Below are positions 1 through 8,388 of a stretch of 64,000 bases of DNA, one piece after another (the first letter of the stretch is position 1; every line of letters starts with the position of its first letter). Under the pieces are notes generated by a model, which worked only from the letters and a program-made list of their open reading frames with translations, made no database searches and was not told where the DNA came from. This stretch comes from Flavobacteriaceae bacterium (GTDB taxonomy: Bacteria > Bacteroidota > Bacteroidia > Flavobacteriales > Flavobacteriaceae). The stretch is from the NCBI GenBank assembly GCA_018402385.1, contig JAGYJA010000006.1, positions 248,001 through 312,000 on the forward strand. The letters run 5' to 3'. Made by a program: the position numbers and the translations under genes.

Positions 1-390
1 TTTGAGGATTTATTTAACGAAGGCCGTTTAGCAGATGTTTCAAACTTTGGTAGTACACTACCTGCAGTAAACATCAAAGAAACCGAAAACGACTTCCAGG
101 TGGAAGTGGCCGTTCCCGGAAAGAAAAAGGAAGATTTTACGATTGAATTGGATCAAAATGTATTGACCATTTCTTCAGAAGACAAAAACGAAAAAGAAGA
201 AACTTCAGAAGATGGACGATATACTCGCAAAGAGTTTAACTATTCCTCTTTCAAAAGAGCATTCACTTTACCGGACACGGTTGAACAAGAAAAAATAGAG
301 GCAGTTTACAATGATGGTGTTCTAAACATTATCGTTCCAAAACGTGAAGAAAGTAAACAAAAGCCTAAGAGAATGATTGCAGTTTCATAG
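1..390 (+). CDS. Hsp20/alpha-crystallin small heat shock protein (5' end outside window)
   Basis: The reading frame is open from base 1, so the gene starts before the window and only about its last 129 codons are here. Visible are the alpha-crystallin core, the family signature AVYNDGVLNIIVPK near the end of the core, and an I-x-V motif (MIAV) in the C-terminal tail, which in this family docks neighbouring dimers. Small heat shock proteins are ATP-independent holdases that keep unfolding cytoplasmic proteins soluble for DnaK/DnaJ/GrpE or ClpB. An internal GTG at base 100 could be mistaken for a start, but residues encoded upstream (LPAVNIKETENDFQVEV) are normal Hsp20 sequence. A terminator hairpin follows. 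Confidence 0.93.
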   Translation, partial: FEDLFNEGRLADVSNFGSTLPAVNIKETENDFQVEVAVPGKKKEDFTIELDQNVLTISSEDKNEKEETSEDGRYTRKEFNYSSFKRAFTLPDTVEQEKIEAVYNDGVLNIIVPKREESKQKPKRMIAVS

Positions 391-440
391 TTTATTCGCC
401 CTCGGCGGATAAGCAATAATTTGGTTGGTTAGTTAGTTGG

Positions 441-473
441 CTGCCCTCTTCGCAATCGGGGGGCAGTTTTTTT
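441..473 (+). terminator. Rho-independent terminator after the hsp20 gene
   Basis: CTGCCC (441-446) can pair with GGGCAG (461-466), followed by a run of seven T. It lies between the plus-strand hsp20 gene and the convergent minus-strand DUF2400 gene. Confidence 0.7.
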
Positions 474-480
474 ATGCTTC

Positions 481-1260
481 TTATTTAAATCCCTCAAAAA
501 CACCAAGACCAAACAAAGCAAAATCATATTTAGCCGGGTCAATTGGATCGAGTATTCTTAATGATACATCCAGCTCTTGAAGCGCCTTTGCATCATTTTG
601 CTTACGCGAAAGCAATCCAAGCTTTCGTGCTACGTTTCCGCTATGAACATCAAGCGGACAAGAGAGCAGGGCAGGCGAAAGGCTTTTCCAAATACCGAAA
701 TCCACACCTGCATTGTCTTGCCTCACCATCCATCTTAAAAACATATTGATGCGTTTAGCAGCCGAATTTTTCATTGGGTCAGAAACGTGCTTCAGCGTTC
801 GCTCAGGATGAGGAATGCTGAAAAATACTTTTTTAAACCCGTGAATGGCTGGTTGTAAACTGTTTTCAGCTGATTGGTTTTTGAAAACAGACTCCAGTCC
901 GTTGTGATTGTGATAAATGTTTTTTAGCGAGCTAATAAAAAATTTCAAATCGCTAGCGTTAAAAGTGCGGTGGACAAATTGTTCTAAAGGAATCAAGTCT
1001 TTTGGAGTATGATTCAACACAAAATCATAAGGTGCATTTCCCAGTAGTTCGGTTATTTTGTTTCCACTGCTAATGATGCTTTTTCTGTTTCCCCATGCGA
1101 TAGTTGCTACAAGAAAAGCGATTATTTCTATGTCTTCTTTCGCTGAAAAGCGATGGGGTAATTGAATGGGGTCTGAGGTAATAAACTTTGGCGAATTGTA
1201 TTGAAAGGCTTTTTCGTCAAGAAATTCTTTAAGTTCAGTTTGTTTGATTTTTCCTTTCAC
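481..1260 (-). CDS. TIGR02757 / DUF2400 family protein
   Basis: This 259-residue protein looks like the TIGR02757 (DUF2400) family, common in Bacteroidota and of unknown function. Recognisable parts are the N-terminal block around NSPKFITSDPIQLPHRF, a central helix-rich part, and a C-terminal block LDPIDPAKYDFALFGLG. That last block loosely recalls helix-hairpin-helix DNA glycosylases, which is inference only. The chosen start is a GTG eight bases after the stop of the upstream LolD-like gene, so the two are probably cotranscribed. No in-frame ATG lies close by. Confidence 0.85.
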   Translation of the reverse strand: MKGKIKQTELKEFLDEKAFQYNSPKFITSDPIQLPHRFSAKEDIEIIAFLVATIAWGNRKSIISSGNKITELLGNAPYDFVLNHTPKDLIPLEQFVHRTFNASDLKFFISSLKNIYHNHNGLESVFKNQSAENSLQPAIHGFKKVFFSIPHPERTLKHVSDPMKNSAAKRINMFLRWMVRQDNAGVDFGIWKSLSPALLSCPLDVHSGNVARKLGLLSRKQNDAKALQELDVSLRILDPIDPAKYDFALFGLGVFEGFK

Positions 1261-1268
1261 TGCAAAAT

Positions 1269-1931
1269 TTAAGAAATAATTTTACCATCACTCATTACCA
1301 GTTTACGGTCTGCCATATCTGCAAATTCTTCATTGTGAGTCACGATAACAAATGTTTGTTTGAATTGGTCTCTCAAATCAAAAAACAAATTGTGAAGATT
1401 GTCTGCAGAGGTGCTGTCTAAATTTCCACTGGGTTCATCTGCAAAAATAAGTAGAGGGTCGTTGACCAATGCTCTGGCGACAGCAACACGTTGTTGTTCT
1501 CCACCGGAAAGTTCATTGGGTTTGTGTTCATATCTGTTGGATAGGCCAAGGAAATCTAATAATTTTTTTGCTTTCTTTTCTGCTTCTCCTTTTGGAGTTC
1601 CTTTAATAAAAGCAGGAATACAGACGTTTTCCAAAGCTGTAAATTCTGGTAATAATTGGTGAAACTGAAAAATAAAACCAATATTTTTATTTCTAAAGGC
1701 AGCTAATTCTTTTCCGCTAAGGGTGTCTATTTTTGTATTGTTGATAATCACTTCTCCGGAGTCTTTTGAGGCACTATCAAGCGTTCCCAAAATATGAAGC
1801 AAAGTGGTTTTACCGGCACCTGAAGCACCAACAATTGAAACTACTTCACCACTTTTAATGTCTAGAGATACACCTTTTAAAACGTGTAAATCACCATAGT
1901 GTTTATGTATATTTTTTGCGTGTATCATCAT
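1269..1931 (-). CDS. lolD: ABC transporter ATP-binding protein, LolD-like
   Basis: This 220-residue single-domain ATPase is of the MacB/LolD class, which energises lipoprotein release or other inner-membrane mechanotransmission transporters. Walker A is GASGAGKTT near residue 35, the signature is LSGGEQQR, and Walker B is [13 protein letters not shown] followed by the switch histidine in IVTHNEEFA. Length and motifs fit LolD, but the LolCE-type permease is not adjacent, so the substrate is inferred from similarity alone. Two ATG codons in a row (1931 and 1928) can serve as start. The DUF2400 gene follows directly in the same direction. Confidence 0.85.
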   Translation of the reverse strand: MMIHAKNIHKHYGDLHVLKGVSLDIKSGEVVSIVGASGAGKTTLLHILGTLDSASKDSGEVIINNTKIDTLSGKELAAFRNKNIGFIFQFHQLLPEFTALENVCIPAFIKGTPKGEAEKKAKKLLDFLGLSNRYEHKPNELSGGEQQRVAVARALVNDPLLIFADEPSGNLDSTSADNLHNLFFDLRDQFKQTFVIVTHNEEFADMADRKLVMSDGKIIS

Positions 1932-2069
1932 TTGATTTTGGAAATGTGAAAGTAACTAATTGCTATCATAAATGCAATTTATAATGTGTTTACAAAAAAA
2001 CGGGTTTTTGAAATTTAAATTATATATTAATGAAAAGTTAATTGATAAAAATAATGTTTAAAAGATATA

Positions 2070-2077
2070 TACATTTG
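2070..2077 (+). promoter_or_regulatory. Candidate Bacteroidota -7 element upstream of msrA
   Basis: TACATTTG matches TAnnTTTG and ends 16 bases before the msrA start codon. No good -33 TTG is seen at the right spacing, so the call is tentative. Confidence 0.35.
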
Positions 2078-2093
2078 TTAAACAAATACAATA

Positions 2094-2636
2094 ATGAATA
2101 CAAAGGAATTAAAAATTGCCACTTTTGCAGGAGGATGTTTTTGGTGCACAGAAGCCGTTTTTCAACGGTTGAAGGGGGTTGAGAAAGTGATATCTGGATA
2201 TATAGGCGGAACCATTAAGAATCCCTCTTACCGAGAAATATGTACAGGAAGAACAGGGCACGCTGAAGCCATTCAGGTTTATTTCTATCCTGATGAGATT
2301 CAATTCAAAGAGCTTTTAGAAGTCTTTTTCTCAACACATGACCCAACTACTTTAAATCAGCAGGGAAATGATAAGGGTACCCAATACCGCAGTGCAGTAT
2401 TTTACAATGATGAAGAACAGAAAATAATCGCACTAGACTATATAAAACTTCTCAATGATAAGGGAGTTTTTGAAAATCCAATTGTGACAGAAATCACAGA
2501 GGCTACTGTCTTTTACCCGGCTGAAGAAGAACATTGGGATTACTACAATCAAAATCAAAATCAACTCTACTGCCAGCTGGTCATTGCTCCAAAAGTGCAA
2601 AAACTCAATAATTATTTTAAGGATAAAATACATTAA
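2094..2636 (+). CDS. msrA: Peptide-methionine (S)-S-oxide reductase MsrA
   Basis: MsrA reduces the S-epimer of methionine sulfoxide in oxidised proteins and free methionine. The GCFWC signature sits at residues 14-18 with the catalytic cysteine at 15. The family blocks [34 protein letters not shown] and YRSAVFY follow. A further cysteine near the C-terminus (QLYCQLVI) could act as resolving residue. The length, 180 residues, is normal. The folE gene begins four bases after the stop, implying cotranscription. A repair enzyme with the pterin pathway is an unremarkable pairing. Confidence 0.96.
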   Translation: MNTKELKIATFAGGCFWCTEAVFQRLKGVEKVISGYIGGTIKNPSYREICTGRTGHAEAIQVYFYPDEIQFKELLEVFFSTHDPTTLNQQGNDKGTQYRSAVFYNDEEQKIIALDYIKLLNDKGVFENPIVTEITEATVFYPAEEEHWDYYNQNQNQLYCQLVIAPKVQKLNNYFKDKIH

Positions 2637-2640
2637 TACT

Positions 2641-3231
2641 ATGCAGTCTTACACAAAAATTGATTCATACAGTGAACAAACCACCGATTTTTTAAAAGAA
2701 AACTTTAGCGATATTATAGCTGGTTTGGGAGAAGATATTCATCGAGAAGGTATCATCAAAACTCCTGAACGTGCTGCAAAAGCGATGCAGTTTTTGACTC
2801 AAGGTTACCAACAGGATGCTGCTCAAATTCTCAAAAGTGCCATGTTTAAGGAAGATTATGATAATATGGTAATCGTTAAGGATATCGAGTTGTATTCTTT
2901 GTGTGAGCATCATATTTTACCTTTTTTTGGTAAAGCACATATAGCTTATATACCCAATGGTCACATAGTAGGATTAAGCAAGTTACCACGTGTTGTTGAT
3001 GTTTTTGCGAGGCGTTTGCAAGTGCAGGAACGCTTGACAAAAGAAATCTTAGATTGTATCAACCAAACGCTACAACCAAAAGGGGTAGCAGTAGTCATTG
3101 AAGCATCCCATATGTGTATGATGATGCGCGGGGTTCAAAAGCAAAACTCTCTCACAACAACTTCTGGCTTCAGAGGTGCTTTTGAAAAAATTGAAACCCG
3201 CAACGAATTTTTAAAACTCATTGATAAATAA
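2641..3231 (+). CDS. folE: GTP cyclohydrolase I (FolE type I)
   Basis: FolE catalyses the first step of tetrahydrofolate and pterin synthesis, GTP to 7,8-dihydroneopterin triphosphate and formate. The zinc and active-site motifs are present: [12 protein letters not shown], and [10 protein letters not shown] with the second zinc cysteine. The conserved [12 protein letters not shown] end is intact. The reading frame extends upstream into msrA, but the ATG at 2641 gives the expected N-terminus ([12 protein letters not shown]) and a 196-residue protein, so that start is chosen. It is four bases from the msrA stop. Confidence 0.95.
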   Translation: MQSYTKIDSYSEQTTDFLKENFSDIIAGLGEDIHREGIIKTPERAAKAMQFLTQGYQQDAAQILKSAMFKEDYDNMVIVKDIELYSLCEHHILPFFGKAHIAYIPNGHIVGLSKLPRVVDVFARRLQVQERLTKEILDCINQTLQPKGVAVVIEASHMCMMMRGVQKQNSLTTTSGFRGAFEKIETRNEFLKLIDK

Positions 3232-3280
3232 ACAATTTTTGGAATGGCATTTGCGTTTGTATTTTTATAGTATTTAAAAT

Positions 3281-3583
3281 ATGAACGAAAAGTATAAATT
3301 GCTCACCAAAGGCATCGTTTATGATTTAATCGGAATGGTTTCTTATTTGTTTCCGGGTATAGGGCCATTTATTGATATTTTATGGGCACCTTTTGCTGCA
3401 TCTCAAATGACAAAAATGTATCCAGGAACTCGCGGTAAAATTGCAGCAGTTATTGTATTCCTTGAAGAATTATCACCGGGTCTTGATGTGATACCCACTT
3501 TTACATTAACCTGGTTGTATGTATTTGTTTGGAAACGGGAAAAAATTATGCAACAGTGCATTGAAGCAGAAATAGTAGAATAA
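3281..3583 (+). CDS. Small conserved membrane protein
   Basis: This 100-residue protein has two probable membrane-associated stretches, roughly residues 10-45 (LIGMVSYLFPGIGPFIDILWAPF) and 72-90 (FTLTWLYVFVWKR). I do not recognise a named domain. It follows folE by 49 bases on the same strand and ends at a strong terminator, so it is probably the last gene of the msrA-folE unit. Function unknown. Confidence 0.75.
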   Translation: MNEKYKLLTKGIVYDLIGMVSYLFPGIGPFIDILWAPFAASQMTKMYPGTRGKIAAVIVFLEELSPGLDVIPTFTLTWLYVFVWKREKIMQQCIEAEIVE

Positions 3584-3612
3584 AAAAATCCCTCAAATAG
3601 GAGGGATTTTTT
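3584..3612 (+). terminator. Bidirectional terminator
   Basis: AATCCCTC (3587-3594) pairs perfectly with GAGGGATT (3601-3608) around a six-base loop, with A-run before and T-run after, so it can serve both the plus-strand membrane protein gene and the convergent lipoprotein gene. Confidence 0.85.
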
Positions 3613-3633
3613 CATTCAATAAAAATCTATAAC

Positions 3634-4191
3634 TTATTGAATTACTAAAGGAAAAGTCACTTCAATATCAGTTTCACCACCAGCATTGGCTATTTGACCG
3701 TCACTTACGCCAGAAGCGTCTTTGTTTGGCTCATGTCTTAGCGTGATTGTAAAGTTTCCTGAGCTAGCTTCTCCGGTATCAAAACTAAATCTCAACCCCA
3801 ACGGATTTCCATTACCATCAAAATCAAGGTAAGTTAAGTTTGAAATGTTCAAACCTGCACCCACTTGATAAAAAAACTGGTGCTCGTCGTCTTCTTCTTC
3901 AATCTCTAATGTGATATTGTCTGCGGGATTTTCCAATTCATTCAACACAGTAATTGATCCTGTATAAGTTGTGTTGGGATCAAAATCACCACTCACAATA
4001 ATTGTGGGTGCTGCAGACTCATCAAGTTGTCTAAAGGTTAAAGTAATTGGAGTGCTACCTCCTGTAAGAGCAACATTAACTGTTGTGATGACTTCTTCTT
4101 CATTGATGGGTTCATTATCATCATCGCTTGAACAAGAAGTTAAAAAAAGTGTTGCTGTAAAAAATAAGGCTAAAAATTTTAAATTTTTCAT
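3634..4191 (-). CDS. Putative outer-surface lipoprotein paired with TonB receptor
   Basis: The 185-residue product starts with a lipoprotein signal (hydrophobic FLALFFTATLFLTSC, lipid cysteine near residue 20) followed by an acidic linker SSDDDNEPINEEE. After C+1 the acidic residues fit surface-exposed lipoproteins of Bacteroidota. The rest is beta-rich with repeated Thr/Asn/Gly-Asp segments and I recognise no enzyme motif. It lies 29 bases downstream of the TonB-dependent receptor on the same strand, which suggests a role as ligand-binding partner of that receptor. This is inferred from context. Confidence 0.8.
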   Translation of the reverse strand: MKNLKFLALFFTATLFLTSCSSDDDNEPINEEEVITTVNVALTGGSTPITLTFRQLDESAAPTIIVSGDFDPNTTYTGSITVLNELENPADNITLEIEEEDDEHQFFYQVGAGLNISNLTYLDFDGNGNPLGLRFSFDTGEASSGNFTITLRHEPNKDASGVSDGQIANAGGETDIEVTFPLVIQ

Positions 4192-4220
4192 AGTGTAAAA
4201 TGTTTAAATTGATTTAATAA

Positions 4221-6614
4221 TTAATAATTGATTTTTAAGCGTAAAACTATATTTCGTCCCAAATCGTCTGCAAAAAATCGCAAACGGTTGAGGTAATCTC
4301 TGTAACTGGTATTCAATAGATTATTGACAGTTAACCCCAAGCTTAAGTCAGTTTCACCAAAAACTTTAAAATCTGCATCTGCATTCAAGTTTATGAGATG
4401 GTAAGCATCCGGTGGGGTGCTTAGGTCAAATATTTCTGTGGTTTCTGAAATGGGTAAAAACACTTCAAAGTTAGTATCCGGAAATTCATTTTGTCTAAAA
4501 ACATAATTACTTTCCAGTCCTAATTTTAGATTGTTTAAACGTTCATTTTTGTATTGCACCACGTTACTTAAATTTGCAGGTGGTATGGATATAAGTGGTT
4601 TATTTTCCTCACGATCATAACCCTTTACAAATGAAAACTTAGTGCTATAATCAAATTGCTCTGTAAGATTTATCTTGGCATCGAGATCAAAACCAAGGAG
4701 ATAAGCATCTGTTTGTTTGTATTCCCATACCTGAAAATTTCCTCTAATGGTTTGCTCCACACCACTTGGTTCAATAAGTAAAAAGTCATTGATGCTATTT
4801 AAAAACGGATTGACAGTAAACCGGAACTTTCCCGTAGTTTTACTTAGAGCAATTGAAACTTTATGAGCTACTTCCTGATTAAACCTTAAATCACCAATCT
4901 CAATGCGGGCAGCAGAGTGATGCAAACCCTCACTAAATAACTCAGAGGGATTGGGAGCTCGAGTGGCTAATGAGTAATTACTAAGTAATTCATAATCTTC
5001 TGAAATTGCGTAAGAAAAACCTAAGGTTCCTGAAAAATTGTGAAAATCAAAAGTTGGATTTGTCAAAAGTTGGGTTCCAAAATCTTCTACAATAATTTCA
5101 GGGAAATCAATGTCATAACCACGGCTTTCCCACAATGACTTTCGGTAAAACTTATTAGCATCCAGATGGTTGTAATCATATCGAAAACCTCCTTCTAGAG
5201 TCCATTGGTCATTAAGCACATATTTACCAAGAGCATAAATTCCCAAATCATATTTGTCATAATCAGGAATCAAGCGTCTCACACCTGTTTCCGGGTTTGC
5301 AAAATTGTTTTGGTATCGAAACAAGAGTCCACCATTTGCTTTGAATTTTGAATTGGCATCATAACTCAAATCTGTTGAAAACGTATGCGTTGTCAATTCC
5401 AAATCAACAGCTGCTTTATCTCCGCGGCCACCTCTTCTTATGTCAAATTCAAGGCGGTTGTTGAATTGAAAGTCATACTGCATTTCCAATTTTCCAAAAT
5501 TACTTATTCGCTTGAAAAACTTGGCTTTTGCAAGATGATGAGAAACCTCTTGCTTTGGATTTTCAATAGAATAAGTAAAATCGTTTATCACAAGTGGTGT
5601 GTCACTGTTTAGGGCTGAAAATAAATCTTGTGCATTCCCAAGATGTGACGCTCTTAAAATTCCGGTTTCAGAATTGAAGAAGGAATAGTAGCCTTCAAAC
5701 CCATAAGTAAACTTGTTAAGTCCAAATCTAAATGATGCTGCTTTTTCAAACATACCTGTGTTGCTCAAGACATAGTCTGGAGTTTCAAAGTCACCAAATC
5801 GCTTTAAAGTTCCTTGAAGGGTACCATACCAACCAGATTCTTTTGTTTTTGTAATTGAAGTAGTAAGTGTGCCACCTCTTCCATTAGTTGAACCTGTAAG
5901 AACGGTATTTCCAAAAAGAGAGTCTTTTCTAATGATGCGTTGCGGCTCTACGAGAACAATTCCGCCCACAGCATCACCTCCATATTGCAGGGCAGAAGCT
6001 CCTTTAATTACAGATATACTTCCGGCGGTATTTAAATCAACATTGGGTGCATGTTCCACGCCCCATTCCTGATCTTGCATTCTCACACCGTTGTTCATTA
6101 TCAACACACGGCTACTATGGAGTCCTTGAATGACTGGTTTTACAACGGTACTACCGGTATTTAAAGATGACACTCCCGAAAGCGTTTTTAAAGCATCTCC
6201 CAGTGAGGCATAACTTAAATTGTCAATTTCATCTTTTTCAATTCTATTTTCAAGCTGTGTTGCAACATAATCAATAGCAGCACTGCCTTTAACTGTCACC
6301 TGGTCTAATTCTTCAAGATGATGCTCCAGCCTTATGCTTAATGTGCCATTATATGGTATCGAAAACTGTATTGCTTTAGTATCACATTCTGGATGGGAGA
6401 CTTGCAATGTGTAGGTGCCTTCACATAAATTTTCAATACTGAAGTTTCCATCTAAATCGGTTTGAGCAAATTTCTCTATACCTGCAACAATTAAAACTGC
6501 ACCGGAAAGCGGACTTCCATCGTGAAAGTCAACAACACTGCCGGTTAATGTCTCATTACAGTTTTGAGAATAAGACAGAAAGCTTATAAAAAATAAAATT
6601 AGAATAATGCGCAT
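4221..6614 (-). CDS. TonB-dependent outer-membrane receptor with carboxypeptidase-like regulatory domain
   Basis: The 797-residue protein has a signal peptide (about residues 1-16), an N-terminal carboxypeptidase-D regulatory-like beta-sandwich (about 24-105, GSVVDFHDGSPLSGAVLIV), a plug domain (about 120-225, with IQGLHSSRVLIMNNGVRMQDQ and GASALQYGGDAVGG), and a C-terminal beta-barrel ending in aromatic/charged NIVLRLKINY. It should import a ligand across the outer membrane with TonB/ExbBD energy. The ligand is not stated by the sequence. Plug architecture and the His/Cys-containing neighbour (6673-7002) make a metal or metal complex plausible, in the manner of ZnuD-type receptors, but this is inference. 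Confidence 0.93.
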   Translation of the reverse strand: MRIILILFFISFLSYSQNCNETLTGSVVDFHDGSPLSGAVLIVAGIEKFAQTDLDGNFSIENLCEGTYTLQVSHPECDTKAIQFSIPYNGTLSIRLEHHLEELDQVTVKGSAAIDYVATQLENRIEKDEIDNLSYASLGDALKTLSGVSSLNTGSTVVKPVIQGLHSSRVLIMNNGVRMQDQEWGVEHAPNVDLNTAGSISVIKGASALQYGGDAVGGIVLVEPQRIIRKDSLFGNTVLTGSTNGRGGTLTTSITKTKESGWYGTLQGTLKRFGDFETPDYVLSNTGMFEKAASFRFGLNKFTYGFEGYYSFFNSETGILRASHLGNAQDLFSALNSDTPLVINDFTYSIENPKQEVSHHLAKAKFFKRISNFGKLEMQYDFQFNNRLEFDIRRGGRGDKAAVDLELTTHTFSTDLSYDANSKFKANGGLLFRYQNNFANPETGVRRLIPDYDKYDLGIYALGKYVLNDQWTLEGGFRYDYNHLDANKFYRKSLWESRGYDIDFPEIIVEDFGTQLLTNPTFDFHNFSGTLGFSYAISEDYELLSNYSLATRAPNPSELFSEGLHHSAARIEIGDLRFNQEVAHKVSIALSKTTGKFRFTVNPFLNSINDFLLIEPSGVEQTIRGNFQVWEYKQTDAYLLGFDLDAKINLTEQFDYSTKFSFVKGYDREENKPLISIPPANLSNVVQYKNERLNNLKLGLESNYVFRQNEFPDTNFEVFLPISETTEIFDLSTPPDAYHLINLNADADFKVFGETDLSLGLTVNNLLNTSYRDYLNRLRFFADDLGRNIVLRLKINY

Positions 6615-6672
6615 ACTACTAGTTTTGCTCTCGCAAAAAAGTTAATATAAATTAAAAAAAAGAAAATTTAAG

Positions 6673-7002
6673 TTATGCGCTCAATGGTGGGCCCCTTAGG
6701 CTAATGTGAAAAGTTGCAGTGAAAAAGACTTTGTCCTCAACTGGAGGAAATATAGTTTTAAAATTTGATTCTGACTGTGGTTGAAACGTATGGACTAAAA
6801 GAGTTAATACTGGTGTTAACTGAAAATCAAATACATCACAGTCTGTTTCTAATTTATGAAAATGAGTTGGACCTGTTTCAGTGCAATGAACCAAATCACC
6901 GTGACTAAAAATGTGTAATGCTTGTGAAGAAAAAGAAAATAACAGAGCGAAGCCCAGAAAAATGGCTGTTAGCTTAGAGGTTATTTTTGATTCTTTTTTC
7001 AA
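6673..7002 (-). CDS. Small exported protein with conserved His/Cys, upstream of TonB receptor
   Basis: This product of about 109 residues has a basic N-terminus, a hydrophobic signal segment (about 12-29) and then a cluster of potential metal ligands in HIFSHGDLVHCTETGPTHFH and KLETDCDVFDFQL. The C-terminal third is hydrophobic and ends in HISLRGPPLSA. The only apparent start is TTG at 7002, just after an in-frame stop. It lies 58 bases upstream of the TonB receptor gene in the same direction. I know of similar short proteins beside metal-type TonB receptors in flavobacteria. A periplasmic metal-sensing or carrier role is a guess. Confidence 0.65.
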   Translation of the reverse strand: MKKESKITSKLTAIFLGFALLFSFSSQALHIFSHGDLVHCTETGPTHFHKLETDCDVFDFQLTPVLTLLVHTFQPQSESNFKTIFPPVEDKVFFTATFHISLRGPPLSA

Positions 7003-7016
7003 TGATTAATTATTTC

Positions 7017-7301
7017 TTATTTACTGAATGAAAACCTTCGAAACATTTTTTTTACAAAATTCTTAAAAAAATCAAATTCGCCAAAAATCCAACCAATAGC
7101 TATTAGTATTAGTTGGTAAATGGGAATAAGTATTAAAATTCTAAGAGGCCAAAATAACCAATAGTCAGGAGAAATACCTAAAAGTAATGTTAAAGGTTTA
7201 GCTATTTGAAGAGCGAGAGTACCGGTAATGCCAAAAACAATAAAAATGATAATTAATTGGCGGTTTGACTTGATGCCCCATCTTTCTTTAAGTTTGTTCA
7301 T
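7017..7301 (-). CDS. DUF6787-like small membrane protein
   Basis: This 94-residue protein begins with MNKLKERWGIKSN and carries two hydrophobic segments (about 16-42 and 48-74). It ends with a basic tail (KNFVKKMFRRFSFSK), which suggests a cytoplasmic C-terminus. It resembles a flavobacterial family I associate with DUF6787; function is unknown. Its start codon overlaps the stop of the upstream DUF6146-like gene by four bases (ATGA), so the two are translationally coupled. Confidence 0.75.
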   Translation of the reverse strand: MNKLKERWGIKSNRQLIIIFIVFGITGTLALQIAKPLTLLLGISPDYWLFWPLRILILIPIYQLILIAIGWIFGEFDFFKNFVKKMFRRFSFSK

Positions 7302-7702
7302 CTAAGTTTTTGGTTGTAGGTTTCTTCAAAAAATTTAAAGTAATTGTAGAGTAAGTAATTTACTTCAAGCCCATAGGAGATTGTTGGGTCATAATTAATT
7401 TCCTGAATATATAGTTTTTTATCAAAGCCCGGAGCATAAACCCTGTAGTTGTATTCAGTTACATAAATTTGATTTCTGCTTTCCAGGTAACTCAAACCAT
7501 AATAGCCTTTTGGTGGCTGGGTGACAAGCCAGGTATTGAAGCCGGGTTCAATGATAATGATTTCATATTCAATGCTCTCATTTGCTATCACAACAGTATC
7601 TGAAAGGGCAACGTCTGTTGAACCAGTTTCAACTGTAGATTTTGTGGTATCACACCCCATCACCAAAACAGCAAATATCAATATGGTAAATAAATATTTC
7701 AT
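7298..7702 (-). CDS. DUF6146-like lipoprotein
   Basis: The 134-residue protein starts with a lipoprotein signal, MKYLFTILIFAVLVMGC, with lipid cysteine at 17. The mature part contains EYEIIIIEPGFNTWLVTQ and PKGYYGLSYLESRN, which I associate with the DUF6146 family found only in Bacteroidota. The frame extends three codons upstream to a TTG, but the ATG at 7702 gives the proper signal peptide. It overlaps the next gene by ATGA. Function unknown. Confidence 0.8.
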   Translation of the reverse strand: MKYLFTILIFAVLVMGCDTTKSTVETGSTDVALSDTVVIANESIEYEIIIIEPGFNTWLVTQPPKGYYGLSYLESRNQIYVTEYNYRVYAPGFDKKLYIQEINYDPTISYGLEVNYLLYNYFKFFEETYNQKLR

Positions 7703-7742
7703 CAACCACAAAGATACTAAATTTAAAAGGAAATTACTTTTG

Positions 7743-8384
7743 TTATTTCTTAAATAAGCCTCCTAACAGTCCACCAAGACTTGATGACTTTTTGGTTGTT
7801 TTAGAACCTCCCAACACCATTCCTGCGATATCATCGATAATGCTTCCATCGCCATCTGCGTCCAAAATGGAATGAAGCATTGATTGTTCTTTTTTAGTCT
7901 TACCACCAATAAAACTTCCTAATACATCTGCAAGCCCGGATTCATTAGAAACATTTTTTTCTTTGGCTTCTTTACCCAGCATACCAATAACGATGGGAGC
8001 GGCAACTTTTAAAATCTGAGCGACACTATTGCTATCTAAGCCCGATTTTTGACTCAAAGCATTTTCTAATTGGGGTCTTTGTGCTCCCAAAACGTGTTTT
8101 AAAATGCCTTCGCCATCTATTAAATCGGCCTGGTCAACACCCCCTTGAAAATAGGTTCCCAAATTACTAACGATACTTCCATCATGCTTTGATTGTAATG
8201 CGTTTAATAAACCGCTGGCACCTTCAGGAGTAGAAGCATTTTTTTTCATGGCTCCCAGTAATAAAGGCAAGGCCATGTTTACTACTTGACTTGTTTTGTC
8301 TTCAGGAGCATTGGTTTGATCGCTGGCACCTTTAATAATTTGTTTTCCAAGGTCACTGTTGAGTAATTCTATAATAGTTGCCAT
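7743..8384 (-). CDS. DUF937 domain-containing protein
   Basis: The 213-residue cytoplasmic protein is made of alanine/glycine/leucine-rich helical repeats typical of DUF937: an N-terminal block with QIIKGASDQTNAPEDKTSQV and LPLLLGAMKKNA, a second block around GQRPQLENALSQKSGLDS-like sequence, and a glycine-rich C-terminus (SLGGLLGGLFKK). An aspartate motif DADGDGSIIDDIAG resembles an EF-hand-like or dockerin-like calcium loop. It lies four bases after the serA-like gene, in the same operon-like group. Function is unknown. Confidence 0.88.
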   Translation of the reverse strand: MATIIELLNSDLGKQIIKGASDQTNAPEDKTSQVVNMALPLLLGAMKKNASTPEGASGLLNALQSKHDGSIVSNLGTYFQGGVDQADLIDGEGILKHVLGAQRPQLENALSQKSGLDSNSVAQILKVAAPIVIGMLGKEAKEKNVSNESGLADVLGSFIGGKTKKEQSMLHSILDADGDGSIIDDIAGMVLGGSKTTKKSSSLGGLLGGLFKK

Positions 8385-8388
8385 ACTA

